This document shows, piece after piece, positions 45,453-54,532 of a stretch of 64,000 bases of DNA (positions within the stretch are counted from its first letter, which is position 1; every line of letters starts with the position of its first letter). Origin of the DNA: Cohaesibacter haloalkalitolerans (GTDB lineage Bacteria; Pseudomonadota; Alphaproteobacteria; Rhizobiales; Cohaesibacteraceae). Both the position numbers and the translations under genes were made by a program. Where the stretch lies: the NCBI RefSeq assembly GCF_003574655.1, contig NZ_QNUM01000002.1, positions 372,001-436,000 of the forward strand, in the 5' to 3' direction. Under the pieces are notes generated by a model that was not told where the DNA came from, ran no database searches, and saw only the letters and a program-made list of their open reading frames with translations.

Positions 45453-46538
45453 TTAGAAAATCGCGTTGAACAGGAAGCCGACGGCGAGAATGCCGCAGCT
45501 TACCACCGCGATGAAGACCGCGATCAGGCGCAGGGTCAGCACCTGTCGCAGGATCAGCATTTCCGGCATCGAGAGCGCGATCACGCTCATCATGAAGGCG
45601 AGCACGGTGCCCAGAGCAGCCCCCTTGCCGAGCAGCGCCTCGACGATGGGAATGACGCCCGCAGCATTGGTGTAGAGCGGCACGCCCATGACCACTGCAA
45701 CCGGCACGGACCACCATGCGTCGGCGCCCATGATGTCGACCATCAGATTCTCAGGCACATAGCCATGGATCAGCGCACCGAGCCCGATGCCAAGGATGAT
45801 CCAGACCCAGACCTTGGAGAGGATCTCGCGCACGGCCTCATAGCCCAGCTTGTAACGATCGGACATGGTCAGCGTCTCGCCGCTGAAATCCGCCGGAGCA
45901 TTGGCCCCCGAATGGATATCCCGGACCCAGTCCTGCAACCAGCCCTCCAGTTTCAGCTTGCCGATGACCCAGCCAGCAACAATGGCAACACCTAGGCCGA
46001 AAAACAGATAGGTCAGCGCCACGTTCCAGCCGACCAGACCGACCAGCAGGATGAGCGCAACCTCATTGACCATCGGTGCGGCGATGAGGAAGGAGAAAGT
46101 CACTCCCAGCGGCACGCCAGCCGAGACGAAACCGATGAACAGCGGCACGGCGGAGCAGGAGCAGAAGGGGGTCAAAATACCAAGGCAGGCCGAAAGGACA
46201 TTGCCAACACCCTCGCGTTTGCCAGCCAGCAGTGCGCGGGTCTTCTCCGGGCTGAACCACGAGCGTATCACTCCCATGGCGAAAACAATGAGGGTGAGCA
46301 GCATCAGCACCTTGGGCACATCATAGAAGAAAAAGGCAATCGCCTCGCCGGTGTGACTGTGGCGCTCGACAGGGAAGAGTGACGTCACCGCTTCGGAAAA
46401 GGGAATGAGCCAGCTGTAAACCGTCCACCACAGGGCAAGACCGATCACCGTCGCCACGATCAGCATGGCGGGGCCCGGTTTGCCTGCTCTTGTCAACAGG
46501 GAGCCACGATCCCCGGCCGTTGAAATATCGTCTAGCAT
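45453..46538 (-). CDS. ArsP/DUF318-type permease
   Basis: 361 residues, about 8-10 membrane helices in two halves. The signature TPFCSCSAVPLF with its Cys residues, and ALSMPEMLILRQVL in the second half, identify the permease family that includes ArsP (methylarsenite efflux) and SO_0444-like metal exporters. Overlaps the arsR stop by 7 bases (ATGCTAG), so it is translated with arsR. Under the ArsR operator, export of trivalent or methylated arsenic is likely. Confidence 0.87.
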   Translation of the reverse strand: MLDDISTAGDRGSLLTRAGKPGPAMLIVATVIGLALWWTVYSWLIPFSEAVTSLFPVERHSHTGEAIAFFFYDVPKVLMLLTLIVFAMGVIRSWFSPEKTRALLAGKREGVGNVLSACLGILTPFCSCSAVPLFIGFVSAGVPLGVTFSFLIAAPMVNEVALILLVGLVGWNVALTYLFFGLGVAIVAGWVIGKLKLEGWLQDWVRDIHSGANAPADFSGETLTMSDRYKLGYEAVREILSKVWVWIILGIGLGALIHGYVPENLMVDIMGADAWWSVPVAVVMGVPLYTNAAGVIPIVEALLGKGAALGTVLAFMMSVIALSMPEMLILRQVLTLRLIAVFIAVVSCGILAVGFLFNAIF

Positions 46539-46897
46539 GCTTGCTTCTCCGTCAGGTCACATCTGACTGGTGGCCTTTGAACCGATGTGAGCCGTGTACG
46601 GTCGGCGGCATGGTGCGGGTCCTTGCGCACCCCTTCGATGGCCGCCATCACGGCTTGTCTTGCCCAGTCCGGGTTGTCCTCGGACAGTGAATAGAGCACC
46701 CATTGTGCCTCGCGGCGGCTGCTGAGCAGATTGGCCTCATTGAGAACCTTGCAGTGGCGCGAGATTTTTGGCTGCGGCAGTTCCAGTGCCCCAACCAGTT
46801 CACAGACGCAAAGCTCGGTTTCTTCCGCGATAAGCGCCAGAATCCGCAACCGGATCGGATCAGACAGGGCGCCGAATATATTTGTGATATTTTCCAT
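46532..46897 (-). CDS. arsR: ArsR-family arsenic-responsive repressor
   Basis: 121 residues, winged-helix. The metalloid-binding motif ELCVCEL (Cys30, Cys32) lies at the DNA-recognition region followed by LPQPKISRHCKVL, as in ArsR of E. coli. A third Cys (Cys near 43-45, RHC) may complete the trigonal site. Start 46897, AGGAG upstream; the frame stays open to 46960. Divergent from arsC, with tandem inverted repeats in the gap. Confidence 0.9.
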   Translation of the reverse strand: MENITNIFGALSDPIRLRILALIAEETELCVCELVGALELPQPKISRHCKVLNEANLLSSRREAQWVLYSLSEDNPDWARQAVMAAIEGVRKDPHHAADRTRLTSVQRPPVRCDLTEKQAC

Positions 46898-46904
46898 ACC
46901 GGTT

Positions 46905-46940
46905 ATATACTCCTGTCCGTATATGCAAGTCAATGCATAT
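46905..46940. promoter_or_regulatory. Tandem inverted repeats, likely ArsR operator
   Basis: ATATAC-N8-GTATAT (46905-46924) and ATATGC-N8-GCATAT (46921-46940) are perfect 6-base repeats sharing the ATAT in the middle. Both have the same 8-base spacer, so three half-sites are regularly spaced, directly upstream of arsR. Confidence 0.65.
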
Positions 46941-46979
46941 TCGCTAAAACGCATTGACAAGACACGTCACTTCAATTAT

Positions 46980-46993
46980 TCAAGAATTCTTGA
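46980..46993. promoter_or_regulatory. Perfect 14-base palindrome before arsC
   Basis: TCAAGAATTCTTGA, fully palindromic, in an AT-rich stretch 157 bases upstream of arsC. Candidate second ArsR or other repressor site. Confidence 0.5.
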
Positions 46994-47149
46994 TATATTA
47001 TTGAGGTAGCTTCAAGGATTTTCCAACCAAGCCGACCGTCCTTCCATGCGACCCGCGATAGCCGAGCCAGACACTGGCGGACCGCTGACATCAACAGGAT
47101 GGACAATGTCTGACATTGGAACCTGTCATAGACCTTAAAAGGACACACA

Positions 47150-47644
47150 ATGAGTGAGAGTCTCTATAACGTGCTTTTCCTGTGCACGGGAAACTCTGCC
47201 AGATCGATTATGGCAGAGGCCATCATGAACCGTCTCGGTCAAGGCAGCTTTCGCGCCTTCTCGGCGGGCTCCCATCCCACCGGGCAGGTCCACCCTCAGG
47301 CTTTGGCGCTGCTGCAACGGCTCAATTATGATACCAGCTCCGCCCGTTCCAAGAGCTGGGACGAATTTGCCGCCGACGGCGCCCCAAAACTGGATTTCGT
47401 GTTCACCGTCTGTGACAACGCCGCCGGAGAGGTTTGCCCGATCTGGCCCGGCCAGCCGATGACTGCCCACTGGGGTGTGCCAGATCCGGCTGCGGCATAT
47501 GGTTCGGACCCCGAAATTGCGCTGGCTTTTTCCGATGTCTATCGCATGCTGAATTCCAGGATCTCCATTTTCACCTCTCTTCCCCTTGCCAGAATCGGCC
47601 ATCTGTCCCTGCAACAGAAACTCGATGAAATCGGCAAGTCCTGA
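47150..47644 (+). CDS. arsC: Arsenate reductase, thioredoxin-coupled LMW-PTPase type
   Basis: 164 residues. CTGNSARS (Cys12-Ser19) is the phosphate/arsenate loop of the low-molecular-weight phosphatase fold, and Cys88 and Cys96 provide the disulfide relay of the thioredoxin-coupled class (as in pI258 ArsC). Reduces arsenate to arsenite, which Acr3 exports. Followed after 28 bases by acr3. Confidence 0.93.
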   Translation: MSESLYNVLFLCTGNSARSIMAEAIMNRLGQGSFRAFSAGSHPTGQVHPQALALLQRLNYDTSSARSKSWDEFAADGAPKLDFVFTVCDNAAGEVCPIWPGQPMTAHWGVPDPAAAYGSDPEIALAFSDVYRMLNSRISIFTSLPLARIGHLSLQQKLDEIGKS

Positions 47645-47672
47645 AAGAACCTGTCTGAAAGAAAGACGTCTC

Positions 47673-48743
47673 ATGTCCGTTGATGCAAACCTGCCTTCCC
47701 ATGCCTCCGAGCCCGGCGGCATCGGATTTTTCGAAAAATGGCTCTCCGTCTGGGTCGCCTTGGCGATTGCAGCGGGCCTTGTGCTCGGGGAACTGTTTCC
47801 CGGGCTGTTCGGTCTTCTGGCCGGGCTGGAATATGCCCATGTCAACCTTGTGGTCGCCCTGCTGATCTGGGCCATGGTCTATCCGATGATGGTGTCGGTG
47901 GATTTCTCCTCCATCAGCCATGTCGCCGACCAACCGAAGGGACTGATCATCACCCTGGCGGTCAACTGGCTGATCAAACCCTTCACCATGGCCGTGCTCG
48001 GGGTGGTGTTCTTCAAATATCTGTTCGCGGGCATGATTGGCCCGGCTGATGCGGATTCCTATATCGCCGGTCTGATCCTGCTGGGGGCCGCGCCCTGCAC
48101 GGCGATGGTGTTCGTCTGGTCGCAGCTGACCAGAGGCGACGCCAACTATACCCTCGTGCAGGTCAGCGTGAATGACCTCATCATGGTTTTCGCCTACGCC
48201 CCGATTGTCGCCCTGCTGCTGGGCGTGACCGACATTCCCGTGCCCTGGGATACGCTCATTCTCAGCGTCGTGCTCTATGTCGTGGTGCCGCTGGTTGCGG
48301 GTTATTTCACGCGCAAGGCTCTTGCTGCAGGCACAAGAACCGACGAGGCAGTTGCGGCTTTTACCGGCAAACTCAAGCCGGTGTCGGTGCTCGGTCTTCT
48401 GGCCACGGTGGTCCTGCTGTTCGGCTTTCAGGGCGGGGTCATCCTGTCGCAGCCGTTGCTGATCGCACTTATCGCCTTGCCGCTTCTCATGCAATCCTAC
48501 GGCATCTTTGCTATTGCCTATCTCGCAGCATGGATCATGAAGGTGCCCTTCCGGATCGCTGCCCCTTGCGCCCTCATCGGCACCTCCAACTTCTTCGAGC
48601 TGGCAGTGGCTGTCGCCATCGGTCTGTTCGGTCTCAATTCCGGCGCCGCGCTGGCAACGGTGGTCGGTGTTCTGGTGGAAGTTCCGGTCATGTTGTCGCT
48701 GGTAGCCTTTGCCAACCGGACCCGTCAGCATTTCCCGGCCTAG
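47673..48743 (+). CDS. acr3: Acr3-type arsenite efflux permease
   Basis: 356 residues, ten helices. The conserved arsenite-relay Cys is seen in [13 protein letters not shown] and the second conserved region in [17 protein letters not shown]. Length and motifs fit Acr3, not ArsB. Start at 47673 after GAAAGACG. Coupled with arsC in one transcript. Confidence 0.93.
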   Translation: MSVDANLPSHASEPGGIGFFEKWLSVWVALAIAAGLVLGELFPGLFGLLAGLEYAHVNLVVALLIWAMVYPMMVSVDFSSISHVADQPKGLIITLAVNWLIKPFTMAVLGVVFFKYLFAGMIGPADADSYIAGLILLGAAPCTAMVFVWSQLTRGDANYTLVQVSVNDLIMVFAYAPIVALLLGVTDIPVPWDTLILSVVLYVVVPLVAGYFTRKALAAGTRTDEAVAAFTGKLKPVSVLGLLATVVLLFGFQGGVILSQPLLIALIALPLLMQSYGIFAIAYLAAWIMKVPFRIAAPCALIGTSNFFELAVAVAIGLFGLNSGAALATVVGVLVEVPVMLSLVAFANRTRQHFPA

Positions 48744-48782
48744 CTGACGTTGATCTGCCCAAGCCCGCTTGGGTTTGCGAAT

Positions 48783-48817
48783 AAAAAAGCGGCATGCCCA
48801 CAAGGAGCATGCCGCTT
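48783..48817 (-). terminator. Terminator of the iol operon (minus strand)
   Basis: AAGCGGCATGC (48787-48797) pairs with GCATGCCGCTT (48807-48817). On the minus strand the hairpin is followed by TTTTTT (48783-48788), hence mainly iolB termination; it can also stop acr3. Confidence 0.88.
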
Positions 48818-48878
48818 CTGCTGCTTGGGTTCCAGCCCCTCCAGGAGGGCAGAGGGGACCGGGACAGCGGGGAGATTA

Positions 48879-49682
48879 TCAGGCGTCTTTCTGGGCAATC
48901 CAGTCGTGGTGCGGGTGGTTCTGGAACCGCCATTTGCGCAGCGGGCCAGCCATGACGTTAAGATAATAGAGGTCATAGCCATAGGGGGCGCCACACGGAT
49001 GGTAGCCTTCCGGCACCAGCACCACTTCGCCATCATGCACCGTGAAGGTTTCATCCATCGAACCGCTATCATTGTAGACCCGCTGATGGGCATAGCCCTT
49101 GGACGGGTTCAGGCGGTGATAATAGCTCTCTTCCAGATGGGTGATGGTCGGGAAATTGTCCGTATCATGACGGTGCGGGGGATAGGATGACCAGTGCCCC
49201 GATGGCGTGATGCATTCGGTGACAAGCAGGCTGTCGGCAACGTCATAGTCTTCCATGGCGATCGGGAAGATGTGGCGGGTGTTGGCGCCCTTGCCCTTGG
49301 TAACCCGCTCCGGAGCCTTCAGGACCTGAGCCTTGTGGCCACCCATGCCAGGAGCCGAGCAGACGGCCACCTTGCAGTCTGTCACGGCAACAAGCGACCA
49401 GTTGCTGTCGTTCGGAATATAGACCGACTGGGGTGCAATCGGATCGAAAACGCTGTCGCGGCTGCCGATCTTGCCGAAAGCTTCGCCAGCGCCGGAAATT
49501 TCCGCATAGCCTTCGAGCATGACGAGGATGACCTCGCGGTCGCCAGTGGCTTCGGCTGCCGTTTCCCCCGGTTTCAGGTCATAGAGACCGAAGCCGACAT
49601 AGGTCCAGCCGGCGCTTTCCGGGGTGATATCGTGAACCTTGCCGCTTTCAGCCTGCGGCTTGCGATGCAAATTGTAAGACAT
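48879..49682 (-). CDS. iolB: 5-deoxy-glucuronate isomerase
   Basis: 267 residues, IolB bicupin. HRHDTDNFP and EESYYHRLNP carry metal ligands, and FTVHDGEVVLVPEGYHPCGAP is typical. Converts 5-deoxy-glucuronate to 2-deoxy-5-keto-gluconate in myo-inositol catabolism, feeding IolC. The AGGAGG ribosome site overlaps the iolC stop (TAGGAGG), so translation is coupled. Confidence 0.94.
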   Translation of the reverse strand: MSYNLHRKPQAESGKVHDITPESAGWTYVGFGLYDLKPGETAAEATGDREVILVMLEGYAEISGAGEAFGKIGSRDSVFDPIAPQSVYIPNDSNWSLVAVTDCKVAVCSAPGMGGHKAQVLKAPERVTKGKGANTRHIFPIAMEDYDVADSLLVTECITPSGHWSSYPPHRHDTDNFPTITHLEESYYHRLNPSKGYAHQRVYNDSGSMDETFTVHDGEVVLVPEGYHPCGAPYGYDLYYLNVMAGPLRKWRFQNHPHHDWIAQKDA

Positions 49683-49692
49683 GTCTTTCCTC

Positions 49693-51627
49693 CTAATGAT
49701 TGGCCTCGTCTCCGGCTCCGAGGGCAGACAATCTGGCCTCGTCCCAGAGCGAGCACAAAGCTCCATAATTCTCTGTCAACTGACGCACTGCGGTTGCGTC
49801 ATCCACCTCGCCTGCGAACCACTGAAGCGCCGTGGCGTTCATGATGGTACGGCCGACCGCAAAGCCCTTGACCAGCGGATGGGCAGCAGCAATCCGCAAT
49901 GCAGGCCCAAGAGCCTCCATATCGGCAGCGAGCCCCAGAACCACCACACCGCGGCAGTGCGGGTCATGGCTCTCGATCTCGTGGCAGGCATTTCGCCAGG
50001 CGGCGTCGGTCTTCATCGGCTCCAGCTTCCACCAGTCCGGATAGATGCCGATCTCATACAGCCGCCGGATCAACTTGGCAGCCGACATGTCATCGACCGG
50101 CCCTACCGGCGACGTGATCAGTTCAACCAGCAGATCAAGCCGGTTGTTGCGGGCCGCTGCGGCCAGCTTCAGCAGGGTGGCTTCCTGCTGATCCCGCAAG
50201 GCGACATCGTCGTCCGGGTGGCAATAGCACAGCACCTTGACGACGTGGTTCTGAGGCCATTCCCGCAGACCACCGCAGTCCGGGCCAAGTTCCTCTTCGA
50301 ATGCTAGTGGACAGGACGCGGGGAATTCCACCGGGCGCCCGATCCATAGTCCCTTGTCGGCAGCAGCATGCAGAGCTTCCTGACCAACCCGGTTGTCGCA
50401 CAGGATGCCGTAGCCATCCCGACCGCCGGAAACCTGCATCGTGGCCTCAAGGCACAGCTTCTTGAACGAACCAATACGGGCGCGCGGCACCTTCTGTTCA
50501 TCGCACATGCGCTCCAGCTGGATACGATGGTCAAAGGCGAAAATCCGGACATCCGGCCAGGCCTTGTGCCGGTTCGTCGACCAATGGATCTGCTCCAGTT
50601 CCAGGTCCTTGCGCAAGGCCGGTGTCTTGACGCCGCGTTGCAGGAAGAATTGCAGCTCTTCCCAGCTTGGATAGGCCGGTGTGCAGCCGTGGCGACTGAC
50701 AGCAAAGGCACCGCAGGCGTTGGCATAGGTCAGGGCCGTGACCCAGTCCTTGCCATCAAGCCAGCCTTTCAGAAGGCCGGACATGAAGCCATCCCCTGCT
50801 CCGAGCACGTTGAACACCTCAATTGGGAAGCCGGGGCCGGATTCACCATCATCGAGCGAGCCGGGAATGGCGCCGGTGAAGGCAGTAGCCCCCATCGGGC
50901 CGCGTTTGCACACGAGAGTCGCACCAGTCACCTTACGGACGGCCCTGAGCGCCTCAAGCGTATCGGTGGTGCCGCCGGCAATATGGAATTCCTCTTCGGT
51001 GCCGACAATCAGGTCAAACAGGGACAGGGTTTCCTGCAACTGCCGGGTGACCTCCTCGGAGGCAATGAAACGGTTTTCGCCATCGCCATGGCCGGAAAGC
51101 CCCCAAAGATTGGGCCGATAATCGATATCCAGCGCAGTTTTTGCGCCATTTTCCCTTGCCAGACGCAGCGCCTTGAGCACCGCCGCCTTGGTGCGCGGGT
51201 GGCTCAGGTGAGTGCCAGTGGCCGTAACACAGCGGGCCTCGGCAATGAACGCGGGATCGATATCGTCTTCGCACAGCGCCATGTCGGCGCAGTTTTCGCG
51301 ATAGAAGATCAGGGGGAAGTGTTCCTTGTCGCGAATGCCGAGAATGGCGAGCGCCGTCAGTCTCTGCGGGTCGGTTATCACGCCGCGCGTATCAACGCCA
51401 AGGGCTTCCAGTTCCTCCCGGATAAAGCGGCCCAGATGTTCATCGCCAACGCGTGTGATGACTGCAGACCGAACGCCAAGTTTGGCGGTGCCGGCGGCCA
51501 TATTGGTGGGGCTGCCCCCGATGTATTTCTCAAACGAGCGCATGTCCTCCAGTCTGCCGCCGACCTGGCTTCCGTAGAGATCGACGGAGCTGCGTCCGAT
51601 TGTTATGAGATCAAGTGTCTTCTGCAT
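49693..51627 (-). CDS. iolC: 5-dehydro-2-deoxygluconokinase fused to DUF2090
   Basis: 644 residues. Residues 1-330 are a PfkB kinase (GRSSVDLYG, GGSPTNMAAGTAKLG, NVLGAGDGFMSG with catalytic Asp279). Residues about 335-640 are DUF2090, an aldolase-like domain; the fusion is common in alphaproteobacteria. It phosphorylates 2-deoxy-5-keto-gluconate, and DUF2090 may add the aldol-type step, although this is not proven. Divergent from the RpiR regulator. iolA, D, E, G are not in the window. Confidence 0.93.
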   Translation of the reverse strand: MQKTLDLITIGRSSVDLYGSQVGGRLEDMRSFEKYIGGSPTNMAAGTAKLGVRSAVITRVGDEHLGRFIREELEALGVDTRGVITDPQRLTALAILGIRDKEHFPLIFYRENCADMALCEDDIDPAFIAEARCVTATGTHLSHPRTKAAVLKALRLARENGAKTALDIDYRPNLWGLSGHGDGENRFIASEEVTRQLQETLSLFDLIVGTEEEFHIAGGTTDTLEALRAVRKVTGATLVCKRGPMGATAFTGAIPGSLDDGESGPGFPIEVFNVLGAGDGFMSGLLKGWLDGKDWVTALTYANACGAFAVSRHGCTPAYPSWEELQFFLQRGVKTPALRKDLELEQIHWSTNRHKAWPDVRIFAFDHRIQLERMCDEQKVPRARIGSFKKLCLEATMQVSGGRDGYGILCDNRVGQEALHAAADKGLWIGRPVEFPASCPLAFEEELGPDCGGLREWPQNHVVKVLCYCHPDDDVALRDQQEATLLKLAAAARNNRLDLLVELITSPVGPVDDMSAAKLIRRLYEIGIYPDWWKLEPMKTDAAWRNACHEIESHDPHCRGVVVLGLAADMEALGPALRIAAAHPLVKGFAVGRTIMNATALQWFAGEVDDATAVRQLTENYGALCSLWDEARLSALGAGDEANH

Positions 51628-51635
51628 CGCTCACC

Positions 51636-51667
51636 TATTTCTAATCCTCCCGTTTATTTCCAATCCT
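51636..51667 (-). repeat. 13-base direct repeat in the iolC leader
   Basis: TATTTCTAATCCT (51636-51648) and TATTTCCAATCCT (51655-51667) differ at one position with a 19-base period. Possibly regulator half-sites (minus strand GGATTGGAAATA) or a small duplication. Confidence 0.55.
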
Positions 51668-51708
51668 CTTGTGGACGAGTTGACGTTAGACTAGCAATGA
51701 AATATAAA

Positions 51709-51800
51709 TTCTAAAAGAGAAATTTTAGAAATTTTTGTTCTACACACAAAATGTATCAAACTTTGAACAGGGTGTGTCAAATAGAATGAAATTTTCATTC
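51709..51800. promoter_or_regulatory. Candidate IolR operators in the iolC-iolR gap
   Basis: TTCTAAAA-N6-TTTTAGAA (51709-51730) and GAATGAAA-T-TTTCATTC (51784-51800) are perfect inverted repeats in AT-rich DNA between the divergent iolC and RpiR genes. GAA/TTC half-sites fit RpiR-type IolR binding. Confidence 0.6.
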
Positions 51801-51882
51801 CAATTCTGAAATGGCTCACGTAAGGTGAGCCAGTTTTTCCGGGATACCCCCCACCCAATCCATGATGGAGGTCACTAGCACG

Positions 51883-52722
51883 ATGAATGAAGCATCCATC
51901 CCAACCTCGGTCACCGAGTTCGAAAAGAAGATATCGATAATCAAGGACGGCCTGCCCAAACGGCTTCAGGATTGCGCCAGTTTTGTCTTGCGCAAGGGCG
52001 ACGCCATGGCCTTCCTGACCGTGGCACAGGCATCCCAGGAATCCGGCATTGCCCCCTCTGCCTTCATTCGTTTCGCACAGGCGCTCGGCCTGCAGGGCTA
52101 CTCGGACATGCAGCAGCTGTTCCGCCGGCAGGCAACGCAGCAGCGCCCTCCCTATCGCTATCGCATCAACACTCTGCGCCAGCGCGGCGAGACGGAAGCT
52201 GATCTCCTGTTCGTTGATTTCTGCGACTCATCCATCGCCTCCATTGAGCGACTGATGACCAAGATGGACCCTCAATTGATTGAAAACGCAGCAGAAATCA
52301 TCTGCAGTAAACCCTATCTGCATGTTGTCGGCCAACGCCGGGCCTTCTCCGTTGCCTGCTATCTTGCCTATGTTCTGGGACAATTCGATCATCGCGTTAT
52401 CCTGCACACTGATGTAGGATCGATCAAGATTCCCAACACTTTCAATCCGGGAGAAGTGGTGCTGCTGATCTCGTTTGAACCCTACACGTCGGAGGTTGTA
52501 CTGGTGGCCGAAAAGGCCAAAAGCGACGGGGCACAGGTGGTGGCGATCACCGATACACCGCTCAGTCCCCTGTCTGGTCTGGCCGATGTGAGTCTGGAGG
52601 TGGTGGAAGAAGATGTCGGCGGGTTCCGCACCTATTCGGCAACCTTCTGCCTTGCCGCCGCGCTGGCCGTCTCGATAGGCACACGCCTCAATTCGGCATC
52701 GGTTGTGAAGGAAAATATATAA
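51883..52722 (+). CDS. iolR: RpiR-family regulator, IolR type
   Basis: 279 residues: N-terminal RpiR HTH (FLTVAQASQESGIAPSAFIR, then FAQALGLQGYSDMQQLFR) and a C-terminal SIS domain (about 120-270) that senses a sugar phosphate. In rhizobia the inositol repressor IolR is of this family, and here it is divergent from iolC. Start 51883, TGGAGG upstream. It may also control the TRAP genes 129 bases downstream. Confidence 0.84.
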   Translation: MNEASIPTSVTEFEKKISIIKDGLPKRLQDCASFVLRKGDAMAFLTVAQASQESGIAPSAFIRFAQALGLQGYSDMQQLFRRQATQQRPPYRYRINTLRQRGETEADLLFVDFCDSSIASIERLMTKMDPQLIENAAEIICSKPYLHVVGQRRAFSVACYLAYVLGQFDHRVILHTDVGSIKIPNTFNPGEVVLLISFEPYTSEVVLVAEKAKSDGAQVVAITDTPLSPLSGLADVSLEVVEEDVGGFRTYSATFCLAAALAVSIGTRLNSASVVKENI

Positions 52723-52759
52723 CTTTAGTCCAAGATCAAAGATTTCATATTGACCCCAA

Positions 52760-52786
52760 GATAGAATATATGTTCCATTTTCTATC
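52760..52786. promoter_or_regulatory. Inverted repeat before the TRAP operon
   Basis: GATAGAA (52760-52766), 13 bases, TTCTATC (52780-52786); inside it GAA-TATATG-TTC (52764-52775) is a GAA-N6-TTC site. Probable regulator target, most simply IolR. Confidence 0.5.
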
Positions 52787-52851
52787 GTATTGGAATGCAT
52801 CGTCCTGATGCAATTGTGTCTGGCGGGAGGGTCAGACACTGGGAGGTTTAG

Positions 52852-53898
52852 ATGAAATTGAAAGCTCTGGTAACGGGTACGGCAATTGCTCTTGCCCTTA
52901 GCGCAAATGCGGCTTTTGCCGCTGACTATGTCATGAAAATCGCAAGTGGCACGCCAGCCGATCCGATGGCTCTGCCGGCATCCGCCTCTTTGGCGATCTT
53001 CGAACAGAAAGTGGAACTCTACACGGACGGCCGTGTTGACGTTCAGGTCTTCCCTGATGGTCAGCTTGGCGATCAGCTGTCCGGCCTGCAGCAGGTCAAA
53101 TCCGGCGAACTGCAGGGCAGCGAACTGGCAATGGGCGTGATGTCCAACCTGTTCCCGAAAATCACCTTCACCGACCTGCCCTATATCATGCCCGACATGG
53201 CTGTCGCCCAGAAGCTCTACACCCGCGAAAACCCGGTCATGAAGAAGATCCTTGCCGAGCTTGAGGAAAAGACCGGTGTCGGCATCCTGTTCTTCAGCCC
53301 GCAGGCCTATCGCCAGATTTCAACGGCCAAGAAGCCGGTCCACACCGTGGCCGACCTCAAGGGCGTAAAACTGCGCACCATGCAGGTTCGTCCGCATATC
53401 GAAATGTTCAACGCAGCCGGTGCCCAGGCAACTCCGGTGCCATGGCTTGAAGTCTATACGTCCCTGCAGACCGGCGTTGTCGATGGTCAGGAAAACCCGC
53501 TGGCAACCATCCGTGCCATGAACTTCCACGAAGTTCAGAAATACATCACGCTTGATGGCCATGTTCACCTGGTTGGCGCTGTTACCTATAACGTCGACTG
53601 GTTCAAGAGCCTGCCGCAGGACATTCAGGTTGCCATCATGAAAGCAGGCAGCGAAGCTCAGGCTGGTTCTGAAGCACTCGCCCCGCTGAAAGACATCATC
53701 GACGGCAAATGGCTGCAGGACCATGGCGTCGAGATCTATCAGCCAACCGCTGCCGAAATCGCCGAATTCAAGAAGGCATTCCAGCCAGCAGCCTTTGCAT
53801 GGTTTGAAAAGAACGTGGATGGCGGCGCCGAAGTCCTGAAGATGGTTCAGGACGAAATCGACCGCATCCAGAAGAGCTACGAGGATCTAGTCTACTAA
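52852..53898 (+). CDS. dctP: TRAP transporter solute-binding protein (DctP)
   Basis: 348 residues with a signal peptide cut after AFA (about residue 23). Matches DctP: LGDQLSGLQQVKSGELQGSE (in parts), the conserved Arg of the carboxylate site around LRTMQVRPH, and QTGVVDGQENPLATI. Ligand probably a sugar acid or related carboxylate; by the neighbouring iolR and transketolase a sugar-derived compound is favoured. First gene of a three-gene TRAP operon. Confidence 0.92.
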   Translation: MKLKALVTGTAIALALSANAAFAADYVMKIASGTPADPMALPASASLAIFEQKVELYTDGRVDVQVFPDGQLGDQLSGLQQVKSGELQGSELAMGVMSNLFPKITFTDLPYIMPDMAVAQKLYTRENPVMKKILAELEEKTGVGILFFSPQAYRQISTAKKPVHTVADLKGVKLRTMQVRPHIEMFNAAGAQATPVPWLEVYTSLQTGVVDGQENPLATIRAMNFHEVQKYITLDGHVHLVGAVTYNVDWFKSLPQDIQVAIMKAGSEAQAGSEALAPLKDIIDGKWLQDHGVEIYQPTAAEIAEFKKAFQPAAFAWFEKNVDGGAEVLKMVQDEIDRIQKSYEDLVY

Positions 53899-53914
53899 AA
53901 TCCTGGAGCCAAGG

Positions 53915-53950
53915 CGGGGAGCGGCATAGTCCGCTTCCCGTCCGCTTTTT
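53915..53950 (+). terminator. Stem-loop between dctP and dctQ, probable attenuator
   Basis: CGGGGAGCGG (53915-53924) pairs with CCGCTTCCCG (53931-53940) with one G-U pair; TTTTT follows at 53946-53950. Partial termination would leave more dctP than permease mRNA. Confidence 0.7.
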
Positions 53951-53971
53951 CCCAAGGTCCGAGGACTGGAA

Positions 53972-54532
53972 ATGCAAACACCGATAAATCCCCCCAACAA
54001 GATCGAACGGACGCTGGATGCGGTCAATATGTTATTGAACGTCTTTCTGGCTGTTCTGGTCTTCAGCATCTTTTCCGTTCTGCTCCTGCAGGTCTGCATG
54101 CGATATTTCCTCGCCATGCCGCTCTATTGGGCTGAAGAAGCGGCCAAATATCTGATGATCTATGTCACCAGTGTTGGCGCAGCTACAGCCTACCGCCACT
54201 ATGCCCACCCGCGCCTGATGATCGTCATTTCGATGATCCCGCGCAAGCAGGCCATGTGGTATGACTTTGTCCTGCGTCTGCCCGTCGCCGTGTTCTTTGT
54301 CTATCTCATCTATGTGGGCTGGGGCTATGCCAACGCCAACGAGTGGATGACGACGCCGGGGCTGCAGATTTCCTTCTTCTGGCCATTCTTCGCGATCCCG
54401 CTCGGAGCGTGCTTTGTGCTGCTCTATCTCATATTGGATGCCATCGACATCCTCTTCTACCATCGCAGCTGGATTCTCGAACCGGAATTCCTCGTCAATG
54501 CGGATGCCCCTGTATCGGAGACGCAAAAATGA
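53972..54532 (+). CDS. dctQ: TRAP transporter small permease (DctQ)
   Basis: 186 residues with four helices; YWAEEAAKYLMIYVTSVGAA is the DctQ landmark. Membrane partner of DctM. Its stop overlaps the dctM start as ATGA, so the permeases are coupled. Confidence 0.92.
   Translation: MQTPINPPNKIERTLDAVNMLLNVFLAVLVFSIFSVLLLQVCMRYFLAMPLYWAEEAAKYLMIYVTSVGAATAYRHYAHPRLMIVISMIPRKQAMWYDFVLRLPVAVFFVYLIYVGWGYANANEWMTTPGLQISFFWPFFAIPLGACFVLLYLILDAIDILFYHRSWILEPEFLVNADAPVSETQK

Noticed and set aside
47571..48803. 410-codon minus-strand open frame
   Set aside because: Antisense to acr3; highly charged, repetitive composition typical of reverse-frame translation of a membrane protein.
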